A DNA stretch of 64,000 nt, taken from the NCBI RefSeq assembly GCF_001905655.1, contig NZ_JMHT01000027.1, positions 24,947-88,946 of the forward strand, read 5' to 3'. Shown here piece by piece: positions 1 through 10,860 of this stretch. Source of the stretch: Mycobacterium sp. ST-F2. GTDB lineage: Bacteria > Actinomycetota > Actinomycetes > Mycobacteriales > Mycobacteriaceae. A model generated the notes under the pieces. That model did no database searches. It was not told the DNA's origin and saw only the letters and a program-made list of their open reading frames with translations. A program made the translations under genes and the position numbers. How positions within the stretch are numbered: the first letter of the stretch is position 1; every line of letters begins with the position of its first letter.

Positions 1-1185
1 GTGTCCGTTGTGCTGTTCGTCGAGCCAGGTGGCGAAGTCGACGGTCCGGATGGTGACCCGGATACCCAACGGCGCAAGGTTGTCGGCGATCACCTGGGCG
101 GCCGTGACGGTCTGCGGGTACTCACTGGTGACCAGCAGATCCATGGCGGCCGGGGCGGCACCGGCCTGCGCCAGCAGTCGACCGGCCTCGCCGATGTCGT
201 AGCGGTACCGGTCATACGGCGTGTACCACGGGTTGCCCTGCGGAATGGCGAGTTGATTGGCCTGCGCCGCGCCGTAACTGGTCGCCTGCACGATGGAGGC
301 CCGGTCGATGGCGTACGCGATGGCCTGCCGCACCCGCACGTCCTGCCACTGCGGCCGGGCCTGGTTGAGGGCCAGGTACCAGTAGTCGTTGCTCGGCGTC
401 ACCGCGAGGTGGATCGAATCGTCGCCCCGCAGCCCCGCCACCCGCTGCGGGGGCACCGTGTCGGTCCAGTCGATTTCGCCGGCCTGCAGCGCCGACAGCG
501 CCGTCGACGGTTCGCTGATGAAGCGGAACGTCACGCCCGGAATCCGCGGGGCACCGGCCCAGTACCGCGGATTTGCGCGCAGCGTGATTGCATCGCCGCT
601 GCGCTGGTTCACGAAGGCGAACGGCCCGGTGCCGATCGGGTGGCTCGCGATCTGCCCGTCCTCGACGTTGCGGCGCTGCACGATGGCCATGCCCTTGAAC
701 CCGCCGAGATTGGTCAGCAGGTTCGGCGTGGGGTGCGCGACGGTGATCCGGACCGTGTGGTCGTCGGTGGCGGTGACGCCGGTGACGGCGCTGAACTTGT
801 CGGCATTGGCCAGCTTGCCGTCGATGATGCGCCGGTACGAGTAGACGACGTCGGACGCGGTGAGCGGGCTGCCGTCGTGGAACGTCACCCCGGGCCGCAA
901 ATGGAACGTCCAGGTCAGCTGATCGGGCGCGACGTCCCACGATTGAGCCAGCGCCGGCCGCATGGTGAGCGCGGCGTCAGGTTCCACCAGGGTGTCGAAG
1001 ACGTTCTCCAGCACTTCGAACGAGAAGTACGCGCTGGTCTTCTGCGGGTCGAGCTGGTCGGGTTCGCCCGAGATGGCAGCAATCAGATAGCCCGCGTCCC
1101 GGCCCAGATCGACGCGCTGGGCAGGCGAACAAGCCGCTGCAAGAAGGACAGAAATGACAGCGAGCACGGCCGCAACCAGTCGCAT
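1..1185 (-). CDS. ABC transporter substrate-binding lipoprotein, family 5 (peptide/nickel type), partial
   Basis: This is the N-terminal 395 codons of an extracytoplasmic solute-binding protein; the reading frame is still open at base 1, so the C-terminus lies outside the window. It begins MRLVAAVLAVISVLLAAAC, a signal peptide with lipobox Cys19, so it should be a membrane-anchored lipoprotein. Family-5 features follow: GEPDQLDPQK near residue 40, SWDVAPDQLTWTFHLRPGV and FHDGSPLTASDVVYSYRR near 85-120, and HPIGTGPFAFV near 180. These are typical of oligopeptide/dipeptide-binding components of ABC importers. The ATG at 1185 is preceded by GGAAG. No permease or ATPase genes are visible; they could lie to the left. 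The ligand cannot be told from sequence. The long overlapping plus-strand frame is a GC-rich shadow. Confidence 0.88.
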   Translation of the reverse strand, partial: MRLVAAVLAVISVLLAAACSPAQRVDLGRDAGYLIAAISGEPDQLDPQKTSAYFSFEVLENVFDTLVEPDAALTMRPALAQSWDVAPDQLTWTFHLRPGVTFHDGSPLTASDVVYSYRRIIDGKLANADKFSAVTGVTATDDHTVRITVAHPTPNLLTNLGGFKGMAIVQRRNVEDGQIASHPIGTGPFAFVNQRSGDAITLRANPRYWAGAPRIPGVTFRFISEPSTALSALQAGEIDWTDTVPPQRVAGLRGDDSIHLAVTPSNDYWYLALNQARPQWQDVRVRQAIAYAIDRASIVQATSYGAAQANQLAIPQGNPWYTPYDRYRYDIGEAGRLLAQAGAAPAAMDLLVTSEYPQTVTAAQVIADNLAPLGIRVTIRTVDFATWLDEQHNGH

Positions 1186-1299
1186 GTCCGTCACTTCCGG
1201 GCCGGGGCCGGCATGCGGTGGGAGGCCGGCGCACTCCTGCAGTGGCTGTACCCAGCGGTGTGCCGGTTCACACCTGGCATCGATATGTGCAGTTCAGGG

Positions 1300-1357
1300 T
1301 GCAGACAGGTAACCCACTGAGCTACGATGCCGGGCGGACGTTTTCTTCCTAACGTCC
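1300..1357 (+). promoter_or_regulatory. candidate promoter and 5'-leader hairpin of the cold-shock gene
   Basis: A -35-like TGCAGA (1300-1305) and a -10-like TACGAT (1323-1328) are separated by 17 bp upstream of the cold-shock gene. Starting just after the predicted transcription start is a perfect 7-bp inverted repeat, GGACGTT (1336-1342) and AACGTCC (1351-1357), with an 8-nt pyrimidine-rich loop. The leader of about 50 nt would therefore begin with a hairpin. This is read by eye only; no start site is mapped. Confidence 0.35.
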
Positions 1358-1382
1358 TGCTCTACATGAGAGAAGTTGGTAT

Positions 1383-1586
1383 ATGCCACAGGGAACTGTG
1401 AAATGGTTCAACAGTGAGAAGGGCTTCGGCTTCATCACTCCGGACGACGGCAGCAAGGATCTGTTCGTCCACTACTCGGAGATCCGTAGCAACGGATTCC
1501 GCACCCTCGACGAGGGCCAGCGCGTGGAGTTCGAGGTCGGTCAGGGCAGCAAGGGCCCCGCTGCGACCGGAGTCACCGCGATCTAA
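1383..1586 (+). CDS. cold-shock protein, CspA family
   Basis: A 67-residue single cold-shock domain, the standard length for the family. The protein is a cytoplasmic single-stranded nucleic-acid-binding RNA chaperone. It opens [20 protein letters not shown], which contains the RNP1 motif KGFGFI; the RNP2-like LFVHYS follows at residues 28-33. The ATG at 1383 follows GAGAGAAG. It is monocistronic: a promoter-like element lies upstream and a strong hairpin terminator 19 bases after the stop. Mycobacterial CspA/CspB proteins have this size; which paralogue this is cannot be decided here. Confidence 0.95.
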   Translation: MPQGTVKWFNSEKGFGFITPDDGSKDLFVHYSEIRSNGFRTLDEGQRVEFEVGQGSKGPAATGVTAI

Positions 1587-1604
1587 CTGAGCCCCCAAAG
1601 CTCA

Positions 1605-1638
1605 GTGGGCTGGTGCGGAACGCTTCGCACCAGCCCAC
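1605..1638. terminator. hairpin terminator after the cold-shock gene
   Basis: A perfect 13-bp stem (GTGGGCTGGTGCG at 1605-1617, its complement at 1626-1638) with an 8-nt loop lies between the converging cold-shock gene and the GAP-family gene. The trailing sequence AAATCTTTC gives only a weak U tract, so it may act in both directions. Confidence 0.7.
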
Positions 1639-1708
1639 AAATCTTTCTCCACACTGTCGACGGATGCTCAGGCTTCTGACCTGGGCATTCGTACGGCGGC
1701 GTGCCGGC

Positions 1709-2398
1709 TCACAGCCAGCCGAGCGCACGCGCGCCGTTATGGAGCACCATCGCGCCGATGACGACCATGATCACGGCCATCAACGCGGCGTTGTTCGTCT
1801 CCATCCAATCCTTGAGCCGCCTCATCGTGTCGTCCAACCGGGCACCGGCAGCCGCGTAGGCCAGCGTCGGAATCGCCACCGTCGACGCCGCGACGATGAC
1901 GAAGAACGCCGCGGCCAGCCAGTCACCCTCGAGCCCGAGCCCTGCGGTCCCGATCGCCAACCCTGCCGGCACGCAGATCAAGATGACGTCCGGGCGCACC
2001 AGCACGAGCGCCGTGCCCATCACTGCCGCACGCGCCGGGGTGACGGTCGCAACCTTCTTCATCCAGCCGGGCGAATCGGTGCTGCTGTGCCGGGTGAACC
2101 AGCGATAGATGCCGAAGACGATGAGCGCGGCACCCAGCACCACCCGCAGCCACGACGCCCACTCCGGTGGCTCCTTGTGGCCGTGGTGCGCGCCGCTCAG
2201 CGAATGCGACAACTGAACGCACACCGCGATCACCGCGGCGAGGCCGACCGTCCAGCCGGCGAGGAACGCCAGGCCCGTGGGCCGGGGCCGCGACGCCTGC
2301 AGGACCAACACCGCAGGGATGACGGTGATCGGCGACAGGGCGACCACCAGCCCGAGCGGAACGAGCCCGGTCAAAACGGTGCCCCAGCTTCCAGTCAT
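1709..2398 (-). CDS. GAP/Sap family membrane protein
   Basis: A 229-residue polytopic membrane protein of the mycobacterial GAP/Sap (SfLAP) family, LysE-like small transport proteins linked to export of surface glycolipids such as glycopeptidolipid or sulfolipid. Hydrophobic segments lie near residues 7-32, 38-60, 80-100, 120-145, 155-180 and 205-225. Family-type sequence SPITVIPAVLVLQASRPRP occurs near 22-40, and the central loop carries a charged linker. I prefer the ATG at 2398 over an in-frame upstream TTG at 2407. It is followed in the same direction only by the convergent cold-shock gene. The substrate is unknown; no glycolipid biosynthesis genes are close by. Confidence 0.8.
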   Translation of the reverse strand: MTGSWGTVLTGLVPLGLVVALSPITVIPAVLVLQASRPRPTGLAFLAGWTVGLAAVIAVCVQLSHSLSGAHHGHKEPPEWASWLRVVLGAALIVFGIYRWFTRHSSTDSPGWMKKVATVTPARAAVMGTALVLVRPDVILICVPAGLAIGTAGLGLEGDWLAAAFFVIVAASTVAIPTLAYAAAGARLDDTMRRLKDWMETNNAALMAVIMVVIGAMVLHNGARALGWL

Positions 2399-2412
2399 GG
2401 GCAGCAATCTAC

Positions 2413-3450
2413 CTAGTCGTCGGCGTGCTGCCCCTTCAAATCGCGGTCCTTGCTCGGTTGCACCCGCTTCGGCTCACCCGGCATCTTCGGATAGTTCGGT
2501 GGATACGGCAGATCCCCGAGCCCGCGGTCCTCGTCGGCCTGCACCATCTCGAGCAGCGGCTCCAGGGAGTGTGCGACGTCGTCGATGCCGGCCCACGGAT
2601 CATCGCGCTGCGCAAGCAGATTCGGCACGGTGGCCATGGTGTAGTCGTCGGGATCGGCGTCGGCGAGCTCGGCCCAGGACAGTGGTGTCGACACCGTGGC
2701 GATCGGCGTCTTGCGCACCGAGTACGCCGAGGCGAAGGTCCGGTCGCGCGCGTTCTGGTTGTAGTCGATGAACAACCGCCGGCCGCGTTCTTCCTTCCAC
2801 CACGACGTCGTCACCGCGTCGGGTGCGCGCCGTTCCACTTCCCGCGCCAGCGCGATGCCGGCGCGACGCACCGCGATGAAGTCCCACTCCGGTTTGATCC
2901 GGACGAACACGTGCACACCCCGACCGCCGGAGGTCTTGGGGTAGCCGGTCAGGCCGAGTTCGTCGAGAATCGGTTTCAATACGCCCGTCGCAATCTCCCG
3001 CGCCTCCGCGAAACCGGTGCCCGGCTGCGGATCCAGGTCGATGCGCAGCTCGTCGGGGTGCTCGACGTCCGGGCAGCGCACCTGCCACGGATGCAGCGTG
3101 ATAGTGCCCATCTGCGCGGCCCAGATGATGGCCGACGGGTGCGTCACCTTGAGCGCGTCGGCGGTACGCCCCGACGGGAACGTCACCGTGCAGGTCTTCA
3201 GATAGTCGGGATGCTTTACGGGAACGCGCTTTTGGTAGATCTCCTCACCCTCGATGCCGTCGGGGAAGCGTTGCAGGTGGGTCGGCCGGTCCCGCAGCAA
3301 GGTCACCATGCGGTCGGCGACTGACAGGTAGTAGTCGACCATCGTGCGTTTGGTGCCCTTGCTGCCCAGCTGCGGAAAGTACACCTTGTCGGGGTTGGTG
3401 AACCGGACCGCGACGCCGTCGACGTCGAGTTCTTCTGCGGCACTTGCCAT
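2413..3450 (-). CDS. LigD-type polymerase/primase domain protein (PolD1, Rv3730c-like)
   Basis: A 345-residue stand-alone homologue of the LigD polymerase domain (archaeo-eukaryotic primase fold), without ligase or nuclease domains. Such mycobacterial proteins add nucleotides, preferably ribonucleotides, at DNA ends and gaps during repair. The catalytic acidic motif is visible as RIDLDPQPGTGF near residues 135-146, followed by KTSGGRGVHVFV, the primase-like nucleotide-binding motif, near 168-180. The C-terminal end is Lys/Arg/Asp-rich. It overlaps the stop of the upstream ligase gene by one base (TGATG), indicating translational coupling. The pairing matches the Rv3730c-LigC arrangement in Mycobacterium tuberculosis. 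Confidence 0.92.
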   Translation of the reverse strand: MASAAEELDVDGVAVRFTNPDKVYFPQLGSKGTKRTMVDYYLSVADRMVTLLRDRPTHLQRFPDGIEGEEIYQKRVPVKHPDYLKTCTVTFPSGRTADALKVTHPSAIIWAAQMGTITLHPWQVRCPDVEHPDELRIDLDPQPGTGFAEAREIATGVLKPILDELGLTGYPKTSGGRGVHVFVRIKPEWDFIAVRRAGIALAREVERRAPDAVTTSWWKEERGRRLFIDYNQNARDRTFASAYSVRKTPIATVSTPLSWAELADADPDDYTMATVPNLLAQRDDPWAGIDDVAHSLEPLLEMVQADEDRGLGDLPYPPNYPKMPGEPKRVQPSKDRDLKGQHADD

Positions 3451-4532
3451 CAGTTCTTCTCCAGGACGTCGTACAAGTCATAGTTCAGCGGCACATCGAG
3501 CTGCTCGAAGGTGCAGCTCTCCGGATCCCGGTCCGGGCGCCAGCGCCGGAACTTCACCGTGTGCCGGAATCGCCTGCCGGCTCGGCCCTTTCCCGTCGCT
3601 GCGCTCGCCTGGTCTGTATTTCCCTCCATCTGGTCGTATGCCACCTCACATACCCGCTCCGGACGGATCGGAATCCAGGTCTTGTCGGCCGCCGAGTTCC
3701 ACCGGCTCGGTTCACCGTCCTGAGCGTCACCGGTGCGCAGTGGCTCCAATTCGGCCAGCAACGCGATGCGGTCCTTGACGGTGAATGACGCTGCGCCACC
3801 GACCATGTGGAGATTGCCTTCGTCGGTGTAGAGGCCCAGGAGAATCGACCCGATACCCTCACCGCTCTTGTGGATGCGATAGCCGATGGCCACGCAGTCC
3901 GCATCGCGGGCGTGCTTGACCTTGACCATCTCGCGCTTGCCCGGCAGGTAGGCGCCGTCGAGGCGTTTGGCGATCACGCCGTCGAGCCCCGCGCCCTCGA
4001 AGGTCGTCAGCCAGTGCGCGCCCATTTCGGGGTCTTCGGTGGTCCGGGTGACGTGGCACCACTGCTTTTCCTTCACCAGGTCCTGCAGTACGGCGCGGCG
4101 GACCCGGAACGGCTCGGCCAGCAGGCTGCGGTCGCCGTCGGCCAGCGCGTCGAACCCGATGAAGTGCGCCGGGGTCTGTTCCGCCAGCATCTGCACCCGG
4201 CTGGCCGCGGGATGGATGCGCTGGCTCAGCGACTCCCAATCCAGCCGGATCCGCCCGTTGATCTCGCGCGGCACCACCACCTCGCCGTCGAGCACGCAGC
4301 GCGGTGCGATCTCGTCCCGCAGCGCCGCGAGCAGTTCCGGAAAGTACCGGCCCAACTCTTTACCGTTGCGCGACTGCAGCACCACCTCGTCGCCGTCCCT
4401 GAACACCAGGGCCCGGAATCCGTCCCATTTGGGCTCGTAGGACCAAAGCCCTGCCTCGTCCGGCACTTTCACGGCGGCCTTGGCCAACATCGGGTCTATC
4501 GGTGGCTGCACGGGTAGGTCCACGGTTTCCAT
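3450..4532 (-). CDS. ligC: ATP-dependent DNA ligase LigC
   Basis: A 360-residue nucleotidyltransferase plus OB-fold ligase. The adenylation motif EPKWDGFRA places the nucleophilic lysine at residue 35. Further ligase motifs follow: LDGEVVVP (motif III region), EGAGLDGVIAKR (motif IV) and VKVKHARDADCVAIGY (motif V). The length fits mycobacterial LigC, a back-up ligase in end joining and gap repair, not the larger LigD. The ATG at 4532 is preferred over an upstream in-frame TTG. The gene is divergent from gluQRS and leads a two-gene operon with the PolD-type polymerase downstream. Confidence 0.93.
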   Translation of the reverse strand: METVDLPVQPPIDPMLAKAAVKVPDEAGLWSYEPKWDGFRALVFRDGDEVVLQSRNGKELGRYFPELLAALRDEIAPRCVLDGEVVVPREINGRIRLDWESLSQRIHPAASRVQMLAEQTPAHFIGFDALADGDRSLLAEPFRVRRAVLQDLVKEKQWCHVTRTTEDPEMGAHWLTTFEGAGLDGVIAKRLDGAYLPGKREMVKVKHARDADCVAIGYRIHKSGEGIGSILLGLYTDEGNLHMVGGAASFTVKDRIALLAELEPLRTGDAQDGEPSRWNSAADKTWIPIRPERVCEVAYDQMEGNTDQASAATGKGRAGRRFRHTVKFRRWRPDRDPESCTFEQLDVPLNYDLYDVLEKN

Positions 4533-4590
4533 ACTCAACTAGACCGACGCGGACGGGCAATCTCATCGCCCGGCGCGTTACATTGCGGTC

Positions 4591-5466
4591 GTGTCCCATT
4601 CCCCCGCCGGCCGGTTCGCACCGAGCCCGTCCGCCGATCTGCACATCGGCAACGTGCGCACCGCAATACTGGCGTGGTTGTTCGCGCGGTCCACGGGCCG
4701 GCGCTTCCTCGTTCGTGTCGAAGACCTGGACGACCGCACGTTCCCCGATGTGGCGCAGCGGCAACTGGACCACCTGGCGGCCGTCGGGCTGACGTGGGAC
4801 GAACCGCCCGAATACCAGGCCTCGCATGAGGGCCGGTATCTCGCCGTCGTCGATGACCTCACCGAACGCGGCCTGACATTCGAATGTTTTTGCAGCAGAA
4901 AGGACATCCTGCAGGCGCCGCGGGCCCCGCATGCGCCGGAGGGTGCGTACCCGGGCACCTGCCGGAACCTCAGCGCCGACGAGCGCGCCCAGCGCCGCGC
5001 GGCAGGTCGACCGCCGGCCATCCGATTGCGTTCGGACACAACCGAATACACCGTCACCGATCTGCTGCACGGACCGTACACGGGCGTCGTCGACGACTTC
5101 GTGCTGCGCCGGGGCGACAACGTGCCGGCCTACAACCTGGCCGTCGTGGTGGACGACGCCGCCCAGGGCGTCGACCAGGTGGTCCGCGGCGACGACCTGC
5201 TGCCCTCATCTCCGCGGCAGGCGTATCTGGCTGCGCTGCTGGGCTATTCGCAGCCCGTTTACGCGCACGTCCCGCTGGTGCTCAACGCCGACGGGAAGCG
5301 GCTGGCCAAACGCGATGGTGCGGTCACGGTTTCGGAAATCGGGGCGGAATCCGCGGTGGCGCAGATCGCGGCGTCGCTGGGCTACACCGCCACCACACTC
5401 GATGGGATTCTGGCCGAGTTCGATCCGGCCAGACTGCCGCGCAAGCCGTGGATTTTCCGGCCCTAG
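4591..5466 (+). CDS. gluQRS: glutamyl-Q tRNA(Asp) synthetase
   Basis: A 291-residue truncated class I glutamyl-tRNA synthetase lacking the anticodon-binding domain. In the well-studied family member, the enzyme attaches glutamate to queuosine at position 34 of tRNA-Asp. The HIGH-type signature HIGN is at residues 18-21. A CFC...C cluster (FECFCSRKD then PGTCRNL) provides the zinc ligands of the GluQRS insertion, and the KMSKS-equivalent is [11 protein letters not shown] near 231-241. It starts with GTG, 58 bases from the divergent ligC start. A tgt homologue about 4 kb downstream makes a queuosine-related role plausible here. Confidence 0.92.
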   Translation: MSHSPAGRFAPSPSADLHIGNVRTAILAWLFARSTGRRFLVRVEDLDDRTFPDVAQRQLDHLAAVGLTWDEPPEYQASHEGRYLAVVDDLTERGLTFECFCSRKDILQAPRAPHAPEGAYPGTCRNLSADERAQRRAAGRPPAIRLRSDTTEYTVTDLLHGPYTGVVDDFVLRRGDNVPAYNLAVVVDDAAQGVDQVVRGDDLLPSSPRQAYLAALLGYSQPVYAHVPLVLNADGKRLAKRDGAVTVSEIGAESAVAQIAASLGYTATTLDGILAEFDPARLPRKPWIFRP

Positions 5467-5480
5467 CCAGGCAAGGTGAC

Positions 5481-6320
5481 CTACACCCGCCGCGGCACTC
5501 CGAAGACCTTGGCCAGAATGAAGTCTCGCATCGGAGCCGGCAGGTTCGTCAGAAATGCAGCCTGTAGCTTGGGGCCCAACCCGACGACGTACCGCGCCTT
5601 GGGACGCCGTGCGGTGAGCGCTTCCTCCACCACCGCAACGACTTTCGCCGGATTGACCGCCATCTTCTGCGACAGCGGAATCATCTTCTTCATGCCCGCG
5701 ATGTGCCGGTCATATAGCGCGTGCTGAGCGGGAGACACACCGGCCTCCAACTCGACGACCAGGTCGTCGGCCTTGCGCCACATGTCCGTGTCGGTCTGCG
5801 CGGGCTCCACGACCACCACCGGAACACCCCAGGGCCGCAACTCGATTCGCAGCGCTTCAGCGCCGGCTTCCAGCGCGAACTTCGACGCCGCGTAAGCACC
5901 CAGCATCGGCGAGGACAGCTGCCCGTTGACGCTCGAGATGAAGACCACGCGGCCACGGGACTCCCGCAATTTGGGCAGCAGCGCCGCGGTCACGGCGAAC
6001 TGGCCAACCACGTTGACGTCCAACTGCTTCCGCCAATCCGCGGGCGTCAGCGTCTCGACCGGACCGGCAACCACGATGCCCGCATTGTTCACGACGGCAT
6101 CCAGCCGGTCGGGCAGGGCCGCCGCCAGCGCCGCGACATCGGCTTCAGAGGTGACGTCAAGGATCACCGCAGAGATCCGCTGCGGGGCCCGTGCCACGAC
6201 CGCGGCCGCGTCGGCTTCGGTGCGCACCCCGGCGATGACGTCCCACCCGGTCGCGGCCAGGTGCTCGGTGATGGCCAGTCCGATGCCGCGGCCGGCACCG
6301 GTGACAAGAACTGAAGGCAT
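5481..6320 (-). CDS. short-chain dehydrogenase/reductase (SDR)
   Basis: A 279-residue classical SDR. The Rossmann signature TGAGRGIG is at residues 7-14, NNAGI near 87, the catalytic serine in FISSVNGQ near 136-143, and the YAASK catalytic Tyr/Lys pair near 153-157. It should be an NAD(P)H-dependent oxidoreductase in the cytosol. It is the last gene of a minus-strand group: monooxygenase, cytochrome P450, SDR, with gaps of 38 and 20 bases. It could oxidise or reduce a hydroxylated product of the two upstream oxygenases. The substrate is unknown. Confidence 0.88.
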   Translation of the reverse strand: MPSVLVTGAGRGIGLAITEHLAATGWDVIAGVRTEADAAAVVARAPQRISAVILDVTSEADVAALAAALPDRLDAVVNNAGIVVAGPVETLTPADWRKQLDVNVVGQFAVTAALLPKLRESRGRVVFISSVNGQLSSPMLGAYAASKFALEAGAEALRIELRPWGVPVVVVEPAQTDTDMWRKADDLVVELEAGVSPAQHALYDRHIAGMKKMIPLSQKMAVNPAKVVAVVEEALTARRPKARYVVGLGPKLQAAFLTNLPAPMRDFILAKVFGVPRRV

Positions 6321-6340
6321 ACGCGCGAGAGTAACTTGGC

Positions 6341-7570
6341 TCAGACGGTAACCGGCAGGGTGGCCAGGCCACGCAAGGTCAGATTGGGCTTGTAGACGGG
6401 CTCCCCGGCCAACTGCGCGTTCGGGAATCGGGCCGCGAGTGCCGACAGGGCAACCGACGCCTCCAACCGGGCCAACGGTGCGCCGAGGCAGAAGTGCGGC
6501 CCCTTGCCGAAGGCCAGGTGCTTGATGGCGCCGCGGTCCGGGTCGAATTCGCCGGGCCGGTCGTACATGCGCGGATCCCGTTGCGCGGCAGCCAGAAGCA
6601 GCATCATGATGTCGCCCTTCGGTACCGCCACGTCACCGATCTGGATGTCCTGGACGGCGACGCGGCTGGTGAGCTGCACGGGCGGGTCGAAGCGCAGCGT
6701 CTCCTCGACGATGGTCGACGCCCGCGCCGGGTCCGCCGCCAACTCCGCCCAGTACCGCGGGTGCCGCAGCATGGCCAGCGCCCCGTTGGCGATCAGGTTC
6801 ACCGTCGTTTCGTGCCCGGCGATCAGCAGCAGGTTGCAGGTCGCCACGATCTCTTCGGAGGTCAGCTGGTCGCCGTCCTCCTCGGCGGCGATGAGCGCGG
6901 AGATAAGGTCCTCCCCCGGCGAGCTACGCCGCTGCTCGATGAGGTCCCGCAGATACCCGCGCAGCCAGAGGCCGGCCTCCATCAGATCGCTGTTGTCCTC
7001 GGCCGTCTCATCGTTCACAGCCACGAAAGGATCGAGCCCGTGTGCCAGCAGCGCCGAGGCCCGGCTGAACAGCGGCTCGTCGGCCATCGGTACGCCGAGC
7101 AGCCGGCAGATCACCGCGACCGGCAGCGGGTAGGCCAGGTCGGCCACCACATCCATGGTGCCCGTCACGCCTTCCAGGAGCCCGTCGACCATGGTCACGA
7201 TGTCGGCCTCGAGTGCCTTGATCACCTTGGGCGCGAACGCCTTCTGCGCCAGTCCACGCAGCCGGGTGTGGTCCGGCGGATCGAGGAACAGGAAGCCCGG
7301 TTCACCGAAAGGCCTTGCGGGCCGCTGCCCGGCGGCGATCTGCTTCTGCGTGACGGTCGACTTCAACCGGTCGTTGGCCGACGCCGGATGCCGCAACACC
7401 TCGTCGCAGTCGGCAAAGCCCGGGAACACGACCAGATTGGCATCGGGCAGCGCCAGCGGCCCGGCGTCCAGGAATCGCTCGTACAGCGGGTACGGATCAG
7501 CCCGGTTGCCCGGATCCATCAACCCCAGAAGCAGCGTTTGTGGGTCGATCACTCCAGGTGCACCAGTCAT
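6341..7570 (-). CDS. cytochrome P450
   Basis: A 409-residue soluble bacterial P450. Visible hallmarks are the I-helix oxygen-activation motif AGHETT in the middle third, the K-helix EETLR (ExxR) shortly after, and the haem-binding loop FGKGPHFCLGAPLAR near residues 352-366 with the thiolate cysteine. The length fits bacterial class I enzymes that need separate ferredoxin partners, and no ferredoxin gene is visible nearby. It lies between an FAD monooxygenase and an SDR in one probable operon, under a divergent TetR-type regulator. The CYP family cannot be assigned by eye. Confidence 0.93.
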   Translation of the reverse strand: MTGAPGVIDPQTLLLGLMDPGNRADPYPLYERFLDAGPLALPDANLVVFPGFADCDEVLRHPASANDRLKSTVTQKQIAAGQRPARPFGEPGFLFLDPPDHTRLRGLAQKAFAPKVIKALEADIVTMVDGLLEGVTGTMDVVADLAYPLPVAVICRLLGVPMADEPLFSRASALLAHGLDPFVAVNDETAEDNSDLMEAGLWLRGYLRDLIEQRRSSPGEDLISALIAAEEDGDQLTSEEIVATCNLLLIAGHETTVNLIANGALAMLRHPRYWAELAADPARASTIVEETLRFDPPVQLTSRVAVQDIQIGDVAVPKGDIMMLLLAAAQRDPRMYDRPGEFDPDRGAIKHLAFGKGPHFCLGAPLARLEASVALSALAARFPNAQLAGEPVYKPNLTLRGLATLPVTV

Positions 7571-7608
7571 ACAAGCAATTGTGCACAGAGTGGGATCGTC
7601 GCAGGTGG

Positions 7609-8796
7609 CTAGCTTGAGGCGTAGTCCGGCAGGCTGAAGTCGTCGTGCAATTGGCGGTGAATCATCCAGTCACCGATACCACGGATCCCGAGCAGTCGGC
7701 TCATCTGGTTGCGCGCCCAGACACCCGGCGCGCTCCTCGGCGCGAACGACGACGCAAATCGCTCCGCAGCTCGTTGTTTACCCGCGATGAACGGACGCAG
7801 CGACCGTTGGTAGCGACCAAATGCGGCAGTGAAATCCCCGCCCGCGCGGCCCAACTCGCCGGCCAGCACGTAGGCCTCGAGCATCGCCAGTCCGGTGCCC
7901 TCCCCGGCCAACAGCGATACCGCGGCGGCCGCGTCGCCGATCAGCATGATCCGTCCCACGGACCACTCGGCCATGCGAATCTGACAGACCCGGTCGTAAT
8001 AGACGTCGTCGGCGCCGTCGAGTGCCATCAAGATCTGACGACTCTCCCAACCGGCATCGTCGAACACGTCATGCAAGAGAGTCTTCACCTCATCGGTTCC
8101 GGCCGGCTCTGTTCCCCGCACCTGATCAATGGTGAACACCAGCAGCAGCATCACACGGTCATCGTGCATCGTGAACCGACTCAACATCCGCCCGGGCAGC
8201 CCGTGCGACATGTAGACGAGTTCATCCCTGGGTTGATATCCCCGCGCCTCGAAGGCCGCCACCCGAAAACCGAGCTCGTGCTCGTACTTCGAATCAGGTC
8301 CGAAAACCAAGCGGCGCACCTGTGAGTGCAAGCCGTCTGCGCCGACAAGCAGATCGAATTCGCGCGCCCCACCGCGCTGGAGTTCGATCTGCACGCGCGA
8401 ATCATCTTGGCTGACCGCGGTGATGGTGTCGCCGAAGATCGTCTCGACCTCGCTGTCGATGGCGCCATGGATCATGGCTGCCAGGTCTCCGCGCGGCACA
8501 CTCGTGAACCTGCCGCCGAGCGCCCGCCGGAAGCCCGCAGTCGGGAATCCACCGACCCGGCGCCCGTCGTGGTCGACGAACCGAACCTCCTCAACCTGGT
8601 ATCCAGCGACGTCGAGGTGCGGGCACAAGGCCATGCGTTCAGCGATGTCGTATCCCAGACCCCAGAAGTCGATGACATAACCGCCGGTGCGCAGCTGTGG
8701 CGACCTCTCGATCACCGTCACTTCGTGACCACCGCGGCACAACCAGTAGGCCAGTGTCGGACCGGCGACGCCGGCACCGCTGATAGCAATTCTCAT
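7609..8796 (-). CDS. FAD-dependent monooxygenase (PHBH-type)
   Basis: A 395-residue single-component flavin monooxygenase. The ADP-binding fingerprint GAGVAGPT is at residues 7-14, the DG motif LVGADGLHSQVRR is near 155, and the second FAD motif GDAAAAVSLLAGEGTGLAM is near 287-305. Such enzymes hydroxylate or epoxidise organic substrates with NAD(P)H. It is first in the monooxygenase-P450-SDR group and starts 63 bases from the divergent TetR regulator, so that regulator is the obvious candidate controller. Confidence 0.9.
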   Translation of the reverse strand: MRIAISGAGVAGPTLAYWLCRGGHEVTVIERSPQLRTGGYVIDFWGLGYDIAERMALCPHLDVAGYQVEEVRFVDHDGRRVGGFPTAGFRRALGGRFTSVPRGDLAAMIHGAIDSEVETIFGDTITAVSQDDSRVQIELQRGGAREFDLLVGADGLHSQVRRLVFGPDSKYEHELGFRVAAFEARGYQPRDELVYMSHGLPGRMLSRFTMHDDRVMLLLVFTIDQVRGTEPAGTDEVKTLLHDVFDDAGWESRQILMALDGADDVYYDRVCQIRMAEWSVGRIMLIGDAAAAVSLLAGEGTGLAMLEAYVLAGELGRAGGDFTAAFGRYQRSLRPFIAGKQRAAERFASSFAPRSAPGVWARNQMSRLLGIRGIGDWMIHRQLHDDFSLPDYASS

Positions 8797-8859
8797 GACG
8801 AAACCCGTTCCGGAACAGTCATGTTCAGCCCCTCGATTACTATATGGGACTATTATGCC
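8797..8859. promoter_or_regulatory. divergent promoter/operator region, monooxygenase and TetR genes
   Basis: This short AT-rich gap separates the two divergent starts. An imperfect inverted repeat, ACTATATGGGACT (8839-8851) against AGTACCATATGAGT (8874-8887), spans the regulator's start codons. It fits a TetR-family operator, but it is inferred from symmetry only. Confidence 0.4.
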
Positions 8860-10691
<1,832 letters not shown>

Positions 10692-10860
10692 TCAATTCCC
10701 GGCCCAGCACCCGAATGCCGGCTAACAACGCGGAAACAAACAGGTCAGGACCGTTATGGAGATTTTCTGTGAATACCATGAATGGCCGGTTGGCGAACCC
10801 CATAATGCACTGGATGACCCGCCGATCGTGGACGGTTCGCACTACAGAGGAGCACAAGTT

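Noticed and set aside
1..1320. Long plus-strand reading frame of 439 codons
   Set aside because: It is rich in Arg/Gly/Val with no domain and is the antisense of the solute-binding protein gene, which has a signal peptide and family motifs.
8326..8859. Upstream extension of the TetR gene by 178 codons
   Set aside because: It runs antisense through the monooxygenase gene; TetR proteins begin shortly before the helix-turn-helix.
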